Origin: Macrosoma leucophasiata
Taxonomy: Eukaryota > Arthropoda > Insecta > Lepidoptera > Hedylidae
Length of the DNA stretch: 64,000 nt
Direction of reading: 5' to 3'
NCBI GenBank assembly: GCA_036365455.1
Contig: JAWQUS010000027.1
Span: forward strand, 13,008,501-13,072,500
Below are positions 22,546 through 35,000 of the stretch, piece by piece (position 1 is the first letter of the stretch; every line of letters begins with the position of its first letter). A program made the translations under genes and the position numbers. The notes under the pieces are model-generated. The model was not told the origin of the DNA, searched no databases, and saw nothing but the letters and a program-made list of their open reading frames with translations.

Positions 22546-22860
22546 TGCCTCGGTAGCCTAGTGGTAGCAGGCCACTACTACTACGCTGAGGTCCTGGGTT
22601 CGATTCCCGGGTAGGGGGTTAACAGTGATAATGGTGTAAAGTCCTTTATCTCTGGTTCTATTGGGATTTTTCCATTTTCTGGAGTTTTCCAGTACCTCGA
22701 AGTATGGTAATGTGCCCGGAGATGTCAACAGGCTTACCACCTGTTACATGGGCCAAAACGTAACCGGCGAATCGTGGATGTTTGCATGTATGCTTCAAAG
22801 CATGCATTTACCTTTGTCTACCCCTTCGGGGATTACAGGCGTGAAGTTAAGTTATTCAAA
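22546..22860 (+). repeat. tRNA-derived SINE (family A), full length
   Basis: The head has tRNA-like A and B boxes (TAGCCTAGTGGTAGCAGG; GGTTCGATTCC at 22598-22608). The body contains ATGTGCCCGGAGATGTCAAC and the end CTACCCCTTCGGGGATTACA. Shorter relatives lie at 38005-38177, 48225-48325 and 62125-62395. The head does not fold into a functional tRNA by eye. Confidence 0.8.
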
Positions 22861-23159
22861 TTATAAATATCAAAACATAAATCATTACACAATAATTATA
22901 ATGTTAGTGTCCTGTCATGAAATGTCAGAATGTGGGAATGTTAGTACTTCCGTGGAATGAACGGAAATACTAAGTTCAGAAGGGTCTCGACCATTTTTAA
23001 TGCTAGCCCTTAAAACATTAAAAGCAAGCAACATACACTGGCAAACAATGATCAACAAGTTCACATCGATAAGTGGGTACCGAGTAAATGAAAACTGCAG
23101 CCTATAGATAACTTTTGAACATTGAGATCTCTAGATCTCGATTTAAATGCAGATGTGTG

Positions 23160-23236
23160 TGTATCTTCACGCCAGGTCCCTCACGGGGTAGGCAGAGTGT
23201 AGAGCGCTAGATATTCCAGTCCTGACAAACCTCCTC
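23160..23236 (-). repeat. LINE 3' coding fragment
   Basis: TATCTTCACGCCAGGTCCCT and the next 50 bases match the C-terminal end of the LINE frame at 63074-63472. Other short pieces of this end lie at 54050-54115, 58745-58800 and 61226-61275. Confidence 0.6.
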
Positions 23237-23390
23237 GTTCACCCACCCTCAGTCGATTAAAAATAAAAAAGGGAAGGTAAAGTTTGACGCATTGGTGTGG
23301 GACCTCTGTAGCTTAGAGGTAAAGCGGCTGGACTGATTATTCTGAGGTTGCAGGTTCAATACCTGCCCGAAGTCAAATTTTTCTTTCCCA
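23237..23390 (+). repeat. tRNA-derived SINE (family C)
   Basis: The tRNA-like core reads GTAGCTTAGAGGTAAAGCGG, later GGTTCAATACCTGCCCGAAGT. It is shared with 32034-32172 (inverted) and 51205-51277 (truncated), as is the preceding segment with AAAAAGGGAA and TTTGACGCAT. B box is degraded (GGTTCAATACC). A repeat rather than a working tRNA gene. Confidence 0.75.
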
Positions 23391-23928
23391 TTTTTTTCTA
23401 TAATTACAATATTCTTTATTCTACACCATCTTGTAAAGAATTACCAAAGCCACTTAATATTTTGTTATGGCTTAGTGTCAATTCTAACACTGTTAGAACA
23501 AAAACTTATATGTCTACGAAATTAGGGAGAATATAAAAGTAAATTTATGGCAACACACCAAAATAAGTACGTTGGATTTCGTTGAATGAAAATCAAGAAT
23601 TTCGAAATTTGAGAAATGCGCTTTATTTTGAATTGATAATCAAGAGTTATATGCTTCAATGTGTATTTTGTTCAATAGACATACATTATTTACTAATATC
23701 TGTTTACTTACGAATGAAAAGTGATGTCGTTTAAAGGCCTCGTTTCTGTACGGTTTATACAGGCTAAAATACTGCAACCTCCTATTTTACTGCACATATT
23801 ATACACTAATCACTTAACTAATTGAGTCTTTTCTCATAAATACCCAAAAACTTATTAATAATCGCCGATATACGTCGAAAACAATAAATAAATGCGTTTA
23901 AGATAGGTTATCTATTACGGCAATTGCG

Positions 23929-24063
23929 ATGACAGATATTTGCTTGGCTAACTTCGGACATACATCTGTACCGAAAGAATCGACCGCACCAAAAGAATCC
24001 ACCGCGCCAAAGGAATCGAACGCACCGAAGAAATTGTTTCAATTTAATTATAGTGAGCTGTAA
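23929..24063 (+). other. Small ORF with an 18-bp in-frame repeat
   Basis: A 44-codon ATG-to-TAA frame contains nearly four copies of an 18-bp unit, read as PKESTA with variants. No domain or splice context is recognised. It could be an unrecognised exon, a relic or chance. Confidence 0.3.
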
Positions 24064-24419
24064 AATTAACAGATTGTAGAACTCTTCACAATCACATGCT
24101 AATTGTATCAAAGTAGAATCAACACGTTTTTTGTTTATTGCAAAACTAGGTATTTGAATTCATCAACGTGTTTCATTCAACGATATACGCGAAGGAAACC
24201 ACGGTTTATCCTTTTACGCAAGCGAGAGAACACCATAAAGGTTGTAAATAAACCAGATTACTTCGTTTACTGGTTTTTCAACTAGTTGACAGAAAATGGT
24301 TTCGTTTCGTTAAGTTAAAAACCGTAAACGACCCACCTCTAATTGTACACACAACTGAGAGAATGCAATCGCATCGGTCGAATCGGTCGAGTCGGCCGCA
24401 TCAGAAGGCCCGAATCTGA

Positions 24420-24427
24420 TGACGTCA
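24420..24427. promoter_or_regulatory. Palindromic CRE-like site TGACGTCA
   Basis: A perfect TGACGTCA lies in a CG-richer patch (about 24360-24480) with repeated TCGGTCGA-like words, between the two divergent genes. Function unproven. Confidence 0.3.
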
Positions 24428-24488
24428 TACACTCAGAACTGTCTCGGATTTCTAGGGTTCTGCCGATTCGAATGAATCGGCGCGAATG

Positions 24489-24775
24489 TGTGATGTTTTT
24501 TTAATGAAATTGAAGTGGCAATCAAGCATGCAGTTCACATTGATGTTAAGTGATGACTGCAGCATATAAACACTGACACAAAGACCAAGGTCAAAATGCA
24601 GATGCGTTACCACTCCTGAGGCCTAAGGTGTTATGCCTCTGTGCTGAAAATTACAGGGCCGTACATTATTACCTGACCGGAACACGATAGTAATGAACTA
24701 CCATTTAGCGGCAATTATATTAGGTAATACGGTGGTGCCTACGCCCGCGAGCTCCGTCACTGTAGCTCTATCACT
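24489..24775 (-). repeat. SINE-like family B, nearly complete
   Basis: Runs from the T-rich end (A-tail on the sense strand) through AGCATGCAGTTCACATTGAT to GAGCTCCGTCACTGTAGCTC. Between FAM76 and NPAT. Confidence 0.75.
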
Positions 24776-25010
24776 TGAAAGTTTCATACGATTTCATTAT
24801 AACGAATTCTAAAATTCATTTCGATCGGCTCTTTCGGCTTGGATTAGTGTCCGTTCCGTTCACTTTATTAACAGATTTAACAGACGCACGCGCGCATTCG
24901 TCACCTGATTCAGCCGCTGCTGAAAGTAATTGGAATGCACCCAACAATGTTAAATTCCGAGTTAAGAGTAAATCAGTTCAATAAAAAAACGTACTCTCAT
25001 TTGTTTCCCT

Positions 25011-25150
25011 TGGCCGAATACTCGAACGTCACCCAATTTTTAGCAACCCTCAAATGAGCGCTACCTCTATCGTTTGAACGTACTTTTTATATACAGAAAA
25101 CTTTTAAGTCCCACTTAGATTTAAGTAATGTTTGAGTATTTGGCCATTAG
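25011..25150. repeat. MITE with GGCC(A/G)AATACTC ends, copy 1
   Basis: TTGGCCGAATACTCGAACGT on the left is mirrored by GTTTGAGTATTTGGCCA on the right. A second member is at 27306-27440. Confidence 0.7.
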
Positions 25151-26099
25151 ACGAGGATTTATTTCATCTGAGTTAAATCAAATCAAACAACATGAATGAA
25201 ACAAGACATTTTATTTCGATTCAAGAGGAGTGTTTTTCGCGTCGCATCGGCGCGCTCTCCGTGACGCTGGAAGTCGAGATTTCATATTTATATGTTACTC
25301 TATGGTCAAGATTGTCGGCAATAGTCCACAATAATATTTGTTAAAATTACAGGTTTCGTCACTTTCGTCATAAGTCGCGGCGGGGGAAATGGGAGAATAA
25401 CTAACACTTCTGACATTATGTTTGCAGTGGAATCCGTTAGAAAGTTTATTTATTTAATAAGGAACGTAAGGCCACCGGCGCCCAGACACAATGTATTTTT
25501 CTCGTGTCTGGAGGGTTTACTCTGTGGCCGTTACATAGTCTGTTCATGTAACAGTCTTCAATCTAAAAATCACGGCTGCCAAAGTGCGCGGAATTCCTCA
25601 AATGGCGGGGAATTTCAAGCTGAGTGGGTAATTATCGGGGATTGGCATTAAATGGAAAAAATGTGAGGATATTGACTTTTTGGAGTTACAAAAATGTAAT
25701 TTTTTTTTTGAAAGATTTCCTTGGGCAAATATGGTTTTTTATCTCGTGTGTCTTTCTGAAATTGTAATTCTAATAAAATGGAATACATTTGAAGAATTCA
25801 TGCAGGGCTGAAGTAATTTTTTTTGTTCGCGCGTTCTTCTTTAGTTGGATTTTTATACAATAAACGTAAAAATTGTAAAATTCCCTAATTCCGACTATTC
25901 GACTGAGGTTTTGGGGAATATGAAGTAATGGCATTGGCAACCTTGGTAAAAATGTCAAATCAAAAATTGAATTGAGCTGTAAGTTGGCTTTTGTGCGTGC
26001 AATTTTGTTTGTGATAGAACATTTTCTTTAAAGGTTACAGTGTACAAAATGGACTGAATTATTATAGATTCATTTCTGGTCTTACTTTTGTACATCAAC
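25151..26099. other. 5' flank of NPAT
   Basis: No repeat or exon recognised. The promoter and 5' UTR of NPAT are expected in the last few hundred bases, but no clear core motif was found. Confidence 0.4.
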
Positions 26100-29000
26100 A
26101 TGACGATCCCACCGTTTCCACAGCAAGATCTGGCGAAGCTCGTACTTGGTGAGTTGTTATTAGTTGGCGGGAGAAGAGTTACGCTGTTGTTTGTGCAATA
26201 AAACGGTTGGCAGGTGCGCTTACTTAACGTTTTGTCCAGGGTACCTCGCGGAGGAGCAACTTATGACGGCATACGATGAATTTCTTCAAGCGAGTCCATA
26301 TTTAGATGCCCTCAAAAATGAATATGACAGGATATTTATGATGTCGCTAAGAAGTATACTGGCTGAATATCGTGCCTTGAGAATATATTGTGCGTACACT
26401 TGGAACACAAGATTTGATATTGTATGTTTTTATGGGATTTTCTGTTGAATTTACTTTTATTTTTCAGTGGAAACCTGTAAACCGTTATCACTGCGCAAGA
26501 AGTTGGCCCAGTTCACTAGTATTTTAGAGATTGTTATTTTTCTGATAAATAATGTAGATGTTAACAGATTACATGTACATAATTCTAGTGGTGAAATAAA
26601 TGGGTAAAATAACTTTAACAGTATTGTAATTGTTATATATCATGTATATCCGTGTGATATGTGATAACATGAATTATATTTTCAGAGGTTTTCTCCGATC
26701 ACAATTAAGAGGGTGTGACGTATGTAGCTCTATAAATTTATCCAATTGTGAGTGTAAGAACAAGCAATCTTATGCACCAAACATGAACCCACTGCACACA
26801 AGCCAAACAGAAGTCACTTCTAGAAACCAAACAGAAGTCACTTCTAGAAACCAAACAGAAGTCACTTCTAGAAGCCAAACAGAAGTCACTTTTAGAAGCC
26901 AAACAGAAGTCACTTCTAAAGAAAGCTCTTTTGAAGCCACAGCACTTAAAGATTTACCAGGTATTGAAAATGATCATGTTTTTTTTTGTAACTTGACACC
27001 TATGATGTATTATACCCTTCAAGGAACCGACAGGCAAGCTAGACACAATTGAAGATCAATTGTCATATTTTTCTCTTGAATTGACGGCTTAAATAAGTAA
27101 TGATGATAATTCTAAGTGATTAAATGTTAATGAATTTTGAAAATTTCACTGATAACAGAAAAGGTAATGAAGAAATTTTGATTGCTATATTAATGTATGA
27201 CATTTAGCAAAGTACTGAAATGTGTACATACAATAGGGTTGTTGACCAATTTATTTTTATTGAGTTTCTAAAAAGCATTGGATAAATAAATACTATTTGT
27301 CTGACAGCCAAATACTCAAACGTCACTTAAATCTAAGTTGGACTTAAAAGTCTTCTGTCTTTATAAAACACATTCAAACCATAGAAATAGCACACATTGA
27401 GTTTTGCTTAAATTGAGTGACGTTTGAGTATTTGGCCATTAGAAACTTAAAGTCAATAAGTGATAGTTGTTAAGATATAATGTTTCAAAACATTAAGTGA
27501 GTAGTGAAATGACCCAAAACGGCCCGGTTTATGACGTCACAGAGTGTACACCAGTGAATTGAATGGTGAAATCAAAAAATGTTAGAATATCTTCTTCAAT
27601 ACTTACTACTACTTTACTTTAATTTTTGTGTAAAGTTGACATACTAAGCCTAGGTTGCACCACAATATTTGTAGAAGTTAAAGTTATTATAACATTTCAC
27701 ATCCTTCTCTAACTTAAAGAAATCTATTGAAGTCAGACAAGGAAGTGAAATGTTTCAATAACTTTAACTTTTACAAAAATTGTCCTGCAACCCAGGCTAA
27801 AAGTTATTGGAAATTGTATGAAGATTCTAAAAGTGAAATTATTTCAATTTTTCAGTTTTTTTTTATGTCACTATTTTTCTTCATTTTTGAAATCTGTTTT
27901 CTCATACTATAATGCTCCAATTTTCGTAAATTTTGTTCATTCCATCTGGAGTAAAATTTCATATAGTATGATAAAAAGTAATGATCTGAATACAACATAT
28001 CGAGGGTCCAGTGCTAAAACCATTAAGTGAAAAAATATCAAAAATGAGTTTTTTTGCGCATCTTGATCGATTTTTTACGCTCTTTCCAATGGTATTATCC
28101 AATAAGCGAAATTCGCTGTAGAACCTTAAGTTTCTTGGTGCAATAACCCAATAAATTAAGGTGTTTTTTCAAAACTGATATACTAAAACACCCTAAAGAG
28201 ATTTATCAGAACAAAATATATTTTTATATTACGCATAAACCATTTAAGTTTATTTATTTTAATTTAGTGTTGAATAAGTTTTACCAAATCACTTTTTAAC
28301 ATTTATGGTAATAACCATGATCTATATTTATCGGGTTTTAGCTTTATAGACATGATTATGAAAGTAAATAAAACTAAATGGCAAAAACCATTAATTCTAC
28401 TTTTAGGTGTACTTATATGGATTAACTCATTTCCTTATTTAAGTTTCTTCTAATGTTGTTTGTGGTAAAACCCAATAAATCGAAGTGTTTTTCCAAATTA
28501 TTAGATTTATTGTTAGTTTAGTGCTTATGGTTGGTGTTAAATATTACGATGGGTGGACGCGGAAGAAAATTAGTGCAATTGGCATGCATGAAACAGGTAA
28601 ATCCACACATTATAACAATTTTTAAAACGGTTTTGATTTTACCTATTTTTATACAATATTTGAAAAAGGGACGTAAAATAGGTATCTTTATCATCATCAT
28701 TTCAACCAAAAGACGTTTACTGCTGAATAAAGACCTCCCCCAAAGATGTTCTTGGGCCACCCTTATCCAGCGATTGCCCGCAACGTTCACCTGGTTGTCG
28801 GTCCATCTTGTGGGGGGCCTGCCTACGCATCGTTTTCCAGTACGCGGAACTAACTATTCAAAAACTGTTCTGCCCAACGGCCGTCAGGTCTTTGAGCTAT
28901 GTGCCCTGCCCACTGCCTCTTGAGTCTCTCTATTCGGTAAGCTGTGTCGGTAACTTTGGCTCTCATGCAGATCTCCTTGTTTCTGATTCGATCTCGCAGA

Positions 29001-32000
29001 GAAACTCCGAGCATAGCTCTCTACATTGCTCTCTGAGTGACCTTGAGCCTTCTTATGAGGCCCATAGTGAGCGACCACGTTTCTGTCCCATATGTCATCA
29101 CTGGTCACACATATTGGTCAAAGACCTTTTCTTGGAGACTGCGGTAAGTCGGAATAGAAGATGTATCGTAGCTTCCCAAACGCTGCCCAACCGAGTTGGA
29201 TTCGGTGATTGACCTCTTTTTCGAAGTTGGACCGACCTAACTGGCCCATTTGTCCCAGGTATACTTAATTGTTAACAACTTCGAGCATTGTGCCCTCGAA
29301 CATAACAGGAGTGGCTGTAACATGGACATTTGATATCATTTTCATCTTGTCGATGTTCATTATAACGCCCACTCGTTAAGAGGTTCTACTGAAGTCACTA
29401 AGCATTGTACTAAGGTCTTCCAGGGTCTCAGCCATGACTACGACATGATGTGCAAATCGGAGGTGGGGATGTACGAACTCGTTAATATTGATGCAGAGTC
29501 CTTTCCAGTTCAGAAGCTTGAAGACATCTTCCAATGCAGCGGTGAACAGTTTCGGAGATATAACATCTCCCTGTCTCACACCTTGCAGCAGTTTCAAGGT
29601 TCAAGGTTTCAAGTTCTGATCCTGAAGTCGGACCGATACGGTGGCGTTCTCATACAAGCTCCTCAGCACCTGGATATATCGATAGTCAACTTGGCATCTC
29701 TGGAGTGACTATAGCACAGCCCTACGGACAAATCTTTGGCGAACACTTTGAGCCCTTGTTCCGCTATATGGCCGCTTTAATACTATCAGTATTCAACTGG
29801 CGAAGGTTGCGATTCAATGACTTGGATATCTGTCTGTTGAGCCGCCTGTACACAAAGCATCTTCAGAGGACTTCAGAACCATACCGCGCCTCTCCTCCAT
29901 GAGCTTGAGAGTTGGGCTGGAGATCTTTATGGTCTTATTCGTAGGGCGGGTCTTGAAAAACTTAGGCCACTTAAACCACCATGCGTACAGTTTCCACGTA
30001 TTTGGATTGGATTTGGGCAGTTCCTGGGCGGAGCGTAGACTTTATTAGTCGGGATCTTTCGATCTTGACATTTATATTCAGTGTAAATAGCGTAAATGAA
30101 AATAAACCAGCCTTAAAAAGTGACGAAGATTGTTTTAAGTCTATTTTTTACTCAATAAAACTATTAATTAAACTACTATAAATGTTTAATTTGATTTTTC
30201 TCTTTGGGGTAAAACCCAATAAGTCACTACCTCACGTAACTTATTTTCTATTAATATATAAATGGTGTATAATGGGCAGTTTAGAATTGTTTTAGTAATC
30301 AGTAATTTAAATATACTTTCACCTCAAATGCGTATTACGACGATATAATACGAATAACAGGGGTATATTTGTCTTTGAACTTTAAATGTTGAATTACTCA
30401 AAAGTTAACATTATGCACTTAATGGGTTTGAGCACTATACCCTCGATATGGTTGTGTCCTAGGTTCTAACTCCTGTAACATATTTATTTGTAATTGTCAT
30501 TGGATTGTGATCTTCATGGATCAAGGGGTAAAAGCAAGACAGCGGAGAAATTTAATTGTGATAATCTAGTGAATGATACAGAGATAAATATTTTACTTAC
30601 TTTTCTGGTATATTTATGTTTCTTTTATTAGTATTTGTAAATGTTACAGGCAATGTAGGTCCTGGTGACAAAAACCTGCCAAATAAATTACCTAATGAGA
30701 CTCAACTATCACAATCTAACTCAAGTCAAATACAGAATAATGAACAATGTTCTGAACAGTGTGAAAATAGTGATTTGAGAAGTGTAACAAGTAAAAACGA
30801 TGAGGTTCTTCCACTTGGCATTAGCACACATGGTTGTGTGACCGCACATCAGTCGGCACCAATAGTAAGTGTAACTTGATAAGTTTCTATTGGTTTTAAC
30901 AAAATTTTATTTGCTTATACAAATATTGATATAACTAATAACACACAAAACACTAGGCCTCAGGAGTGGTAACGCATCTGCATTTTGACCTTCGTCTTAG
31001 TGTGCGTGTCTATAGGCTGCAGTCATCACTTAACATCAATGTGAACTGCATGCTTGTTTACCACTTCCATTAAATAAAAAAAATCAATGTTGATATATTC
31101 AATTAATGGCTAATTTTGTTATTTAATATATACTAATTAGTAATAACTATGTAATTTAGTAAATTCTTCTTAGTTCAGTCCAGTCATAAAATTTTTATTT
31201 TTGTGAATTTCTCCTTTTTATAGACACGATACTTGCGAGAGTACTTAGACCTTTTTAATCCGGCCATGTCGCTAAGTTCGTTCTTGGCAAATGTTTACCA
31301 ACTATCCCTGCTAAATTTAATGTCTAGTACAAAAAAGTAAATCTGATAAACCTACAAACTTGCAAAAGCCTTAAACTGGCAAAATAATATTATAGGTAGT
31401 GTGCTACCAAGATGAAATAAAATTGCTGCGGGAAAACAACCACTACAATTTCACTGTGTATACACAGATTATATTCTTATGAAAAAACTTGTTAACTAAT
31501 TACAGATTAAAGAGGATGCAATGGACTCAACACAAAAGATGAAAGAGTTTAATGATATACTGAAGTCTGTGTGCTATATCAATAGAACCATATCTGCTGG
31601 TACAGATGCTAATAATGTTCTTCCCGCACAAACTACATCCAAAATATCTGACACAACTACTTTTCAAGATTTCACTTCTGGAGTAAAAGGTTTGTTCATT
31701 TATTTTGCCTTATTTATTTTTTGTTGTATTACGAATTTAATTCAGGTCTAGTAGGTATACATTAAAAAATATAAACAGGGTGTCCCAGAAATCAACGATA
31801 TACCGAAAACGGGTGATAGGCCAAGTCATGACAGTTATGAGAAAAATGTGAAAAAAAAATATTTGTCATGCGTTTTAAAAATTATAAGGATTTTTTAAAA
31901 TATCGGTAAAACTGACATCCTTTGATGATCTTTCAAGTCCTAAGACTACAAATATTGTACTATTTATTTTTCGCAATAACACATGCGAGTGAACTTTAGA

Positions 32001-35000
32001 AATTAAAGAAAAAACGGAAAGAAAAACTTGACTTCGGGCAGGAATCGAACCTGCGACCTCAGGATAACCAGTCCAGCTGCTTTACCACTAAGCTACCGAA
32101 GTCGCACACCGACGCGTCAAATTTTGCTTTCCCTTTTTGATTTTTAACCGATTTAGGGTCGGTGAACGACATCCATTGATAACTAATGAATAGCTATACA
32201 ACCGATGAGTGACGTCATCTTGTCTAGAGTGAGACAGATAGTGCCTATCACCCGTTTTCGGTATATCGTTGATTTCTGGGACATCCTGTTTATTAATGTG
32301 TATGGGTTCACTCTTGCTTGCTATAACCACTTTTCGTAGAAAAAATTGCCAATTTTAGCCCAGTTCCATCACAGGAATGGACACTAATGCCATTCACCAA
32401 TTATACATTTCATTAGCACTTTGTAGTACACTGCTGTACTGCTGTTTTCCTAAAGTGATGATTATTATCTTATCACGTTACGCCTAAGCAGCAATGTACT
32501 GCATAGTACTTTTCAGATTGATGTCAACCGTGTTACATAATATGCGCTCTGATAGTCTATTGTTCTAATTGATATTTGTGATGTTTCAGACGGGGATAGT
32601 GATAAAATTATTGTACCTGATTCAAGTACATCGGAAAATAATAGTGTAGTATTGTAAGTACATCCATTATTACTTTAGTACAATTATTTATTGGCATGAA
32701 ATTTTAGAAATCTCGTATTTATTCAAATTCCAAAATCATTGATAATGTGATTATGTCTGCGAGATGAGTCACAATGTATCTGTAATTTTTTTCATGAATA
32801 AATATCCATTGACGCTGAATTGATAATAATTATTTAATTATTAGAAAAATTGATTGATCAATTAAAGCGATTGTAAATATTTGTTAGGGATTGACGGCGA
32901 ATGATGAAAAACTTGATGAAAATTGACGTTCATTGAAGCAATTTACCATAGTTTATTTTTATTTTTGAGTAGAAAAAGATCAAAATCACTTTACAGTTTC
33001 AAAAGACAACTTAAAAAGTATGTTTTAGACGCAATATGAAAATAATGACTAAAATATATTTGTTTAGTTAGTTGTGAAATATAGGTATAAAATAATACTG
33101 TAGGCATAATAATTAATAAATTTAAATAAATAATTCAGCATGTCAGTTAATATTAAATGGTCAACATTATACGCTTAAATACTTTAAGTTGGTATTATAT
33201 ATTAACTGCTAAAAACTTTATAAGTATATATATATATATTCTTATAAATAGACATATATAGTATTAAACTACGCTCAGCGCACTTTGTATCTGTGGTTGC
33301 TCGATCAAGTACGCAAAACTGTCGACAATTGTTATTGTTTTATTTTAAATGTACCCGAAATCAAAATAAAATTTGTTTGTAACCGATAGAAATGTTAATA
33401 ATTGTATACTCATCATGTTTTTTGTTTTACATGTTAGAAGTTTTTTCTCAGTAAGTGAATTGATGTAATTCTTTTGAGAAAATAAAAGTTCTTAAACCAC
33501 AAAAAGATTCCCAAACAAATGTTAAAGCTAAAATTACTGTAGGAAATATTATGTGAGAAACCCTATATTTTTGTTAATTTTTATTAATATCAGCGTCTAT
33601 AATCGGAAAATCGTGAATAATACGGCTTTCCACATTGAAGTCCAACTGGCGACTTTAGTCAATGAAGTACGCGCGATTGATCCACCTTCATTGACAGGAC
33701 TCAAATAACGGACAATGAAGTCCGCCATTTAAAAACCATCACTTACATAAAAATTGTCAATTACAATCAATTGTATCATATATGATACACATAACAAAAT
33801 TAATTGGTGCCTTTCCAGATCCGGTGTAGAAGAGATTTGCAATACTTCTATGAATAGGAATCCTATCACCAATATAAAGGGACCACCTAAAAAATTCTTT
33901 ATGAAAATTGGAAATCTGCAGCCTAGCCCTCAAATTAATAATCAAATCATTGGCGCCATTATAAATGATGTTTCAACAAAAAAAATGCCGAACATTAAGC
34001 CAGATGATTCCAAAATAACAATACTGTCAGATGTCAAAGTGGACAATGCTTTTGTGAATCACCGCCATGCACAAATGCCGCCTGTGCTAAAAACGGCGAC
34101 ATCGACTCCATTGGTTCATATGCAGACTATAACGATCAATGGCGCTCATGCCTATAAAAATACAACTGATGTTGCACACAATTTTACTAAGGATGAAATT
34201 ATGGCCATGCCAACTATAATTCTCGTGCCAACTCCACGTAAGTAATTTTAATTGTCTTTAGTTAGTAAGTTAGTTGTAAGTAGTATACGCGAGAAAATCC
34301 GCAAATATGATTTTTACAACCTTTACATAAAAAAATAAATTTAGCCTACATTTAATTGTAAAATTGTGTATACTAATGTATTAATTATGCAAAACATTGA
34401 TGATTATGTTGTTTTAAAATAATGCTTGAGCCTTAAAAATAGGTTGACCAAAGACATAGTTTTAGTTATCCTCAAAGGTACTTGAATTACGGAAATATTT
34501 AATTATAGGAATGAAAATATTGATTAAGGAATTGACTTGTAGTATGCCGAATTAAGTTAATAATCAGTTGAGTTTCTTACGTCAAGTATAAGTACGTAAA
34601 AATGACTGCAGTCGGCGTAAATCAAAGATAACATTAATTTATTTCTGTTTTTTTTGTGGCAAGTAATTTGTCTATATTTTACAGATCCTGGAAAACTTCC
34701 AATTTCAAGATGTCCAATGCAAGAAAACTTTTCAAGTTCAAAAATCAACACCAAAACTACAGTAACGACAACAACAACGATGGCCAATCAACCTTCAACT
34801 AGTATTCACGAACCTTTAATTATAGATATAACTGGAAATAGCCCTGTATCTGCAAAAAAATCCCCTTGTAAAGATGATCAAAAACCCGGTAATGAAAACA
34901 AAATCCCATGTGATGTTAATAAGCCAAGTGAAGGTCTAGTAAAAACTGTAGATATACCTACCCATGCATCCCTACCGAAAGATAATTTAATAGCAATTGC

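Noticed and set aside
22546..22618. tRNA gene
   Set aside because: Intact B box but poor acceptor pairing, and the same head plus body recurs elsewhere: a SINE.
28531..29212. Overlapping 130- and 134-codon plus-strand frames
   Set aside because: Antisense to the decayed LINE in NPAT intron 4.
32034..32106. tRNA-Thr(GGT) gene on the minus strand
   Set aside because: Acceptor and D arm fit, but the anticodon stem has a mismatch, the GGT anticodon is unusual in eukaryotes, and the unit is repeated with SINE flanks.
34654..34684. Start of the 1,012-codon frame at 34654 as a separate gene
   Set aside because: The first ten codons lie before a clear TTTTACAG acceptor; the frame is the last exon of NPAT and joins exon 8 in phase.
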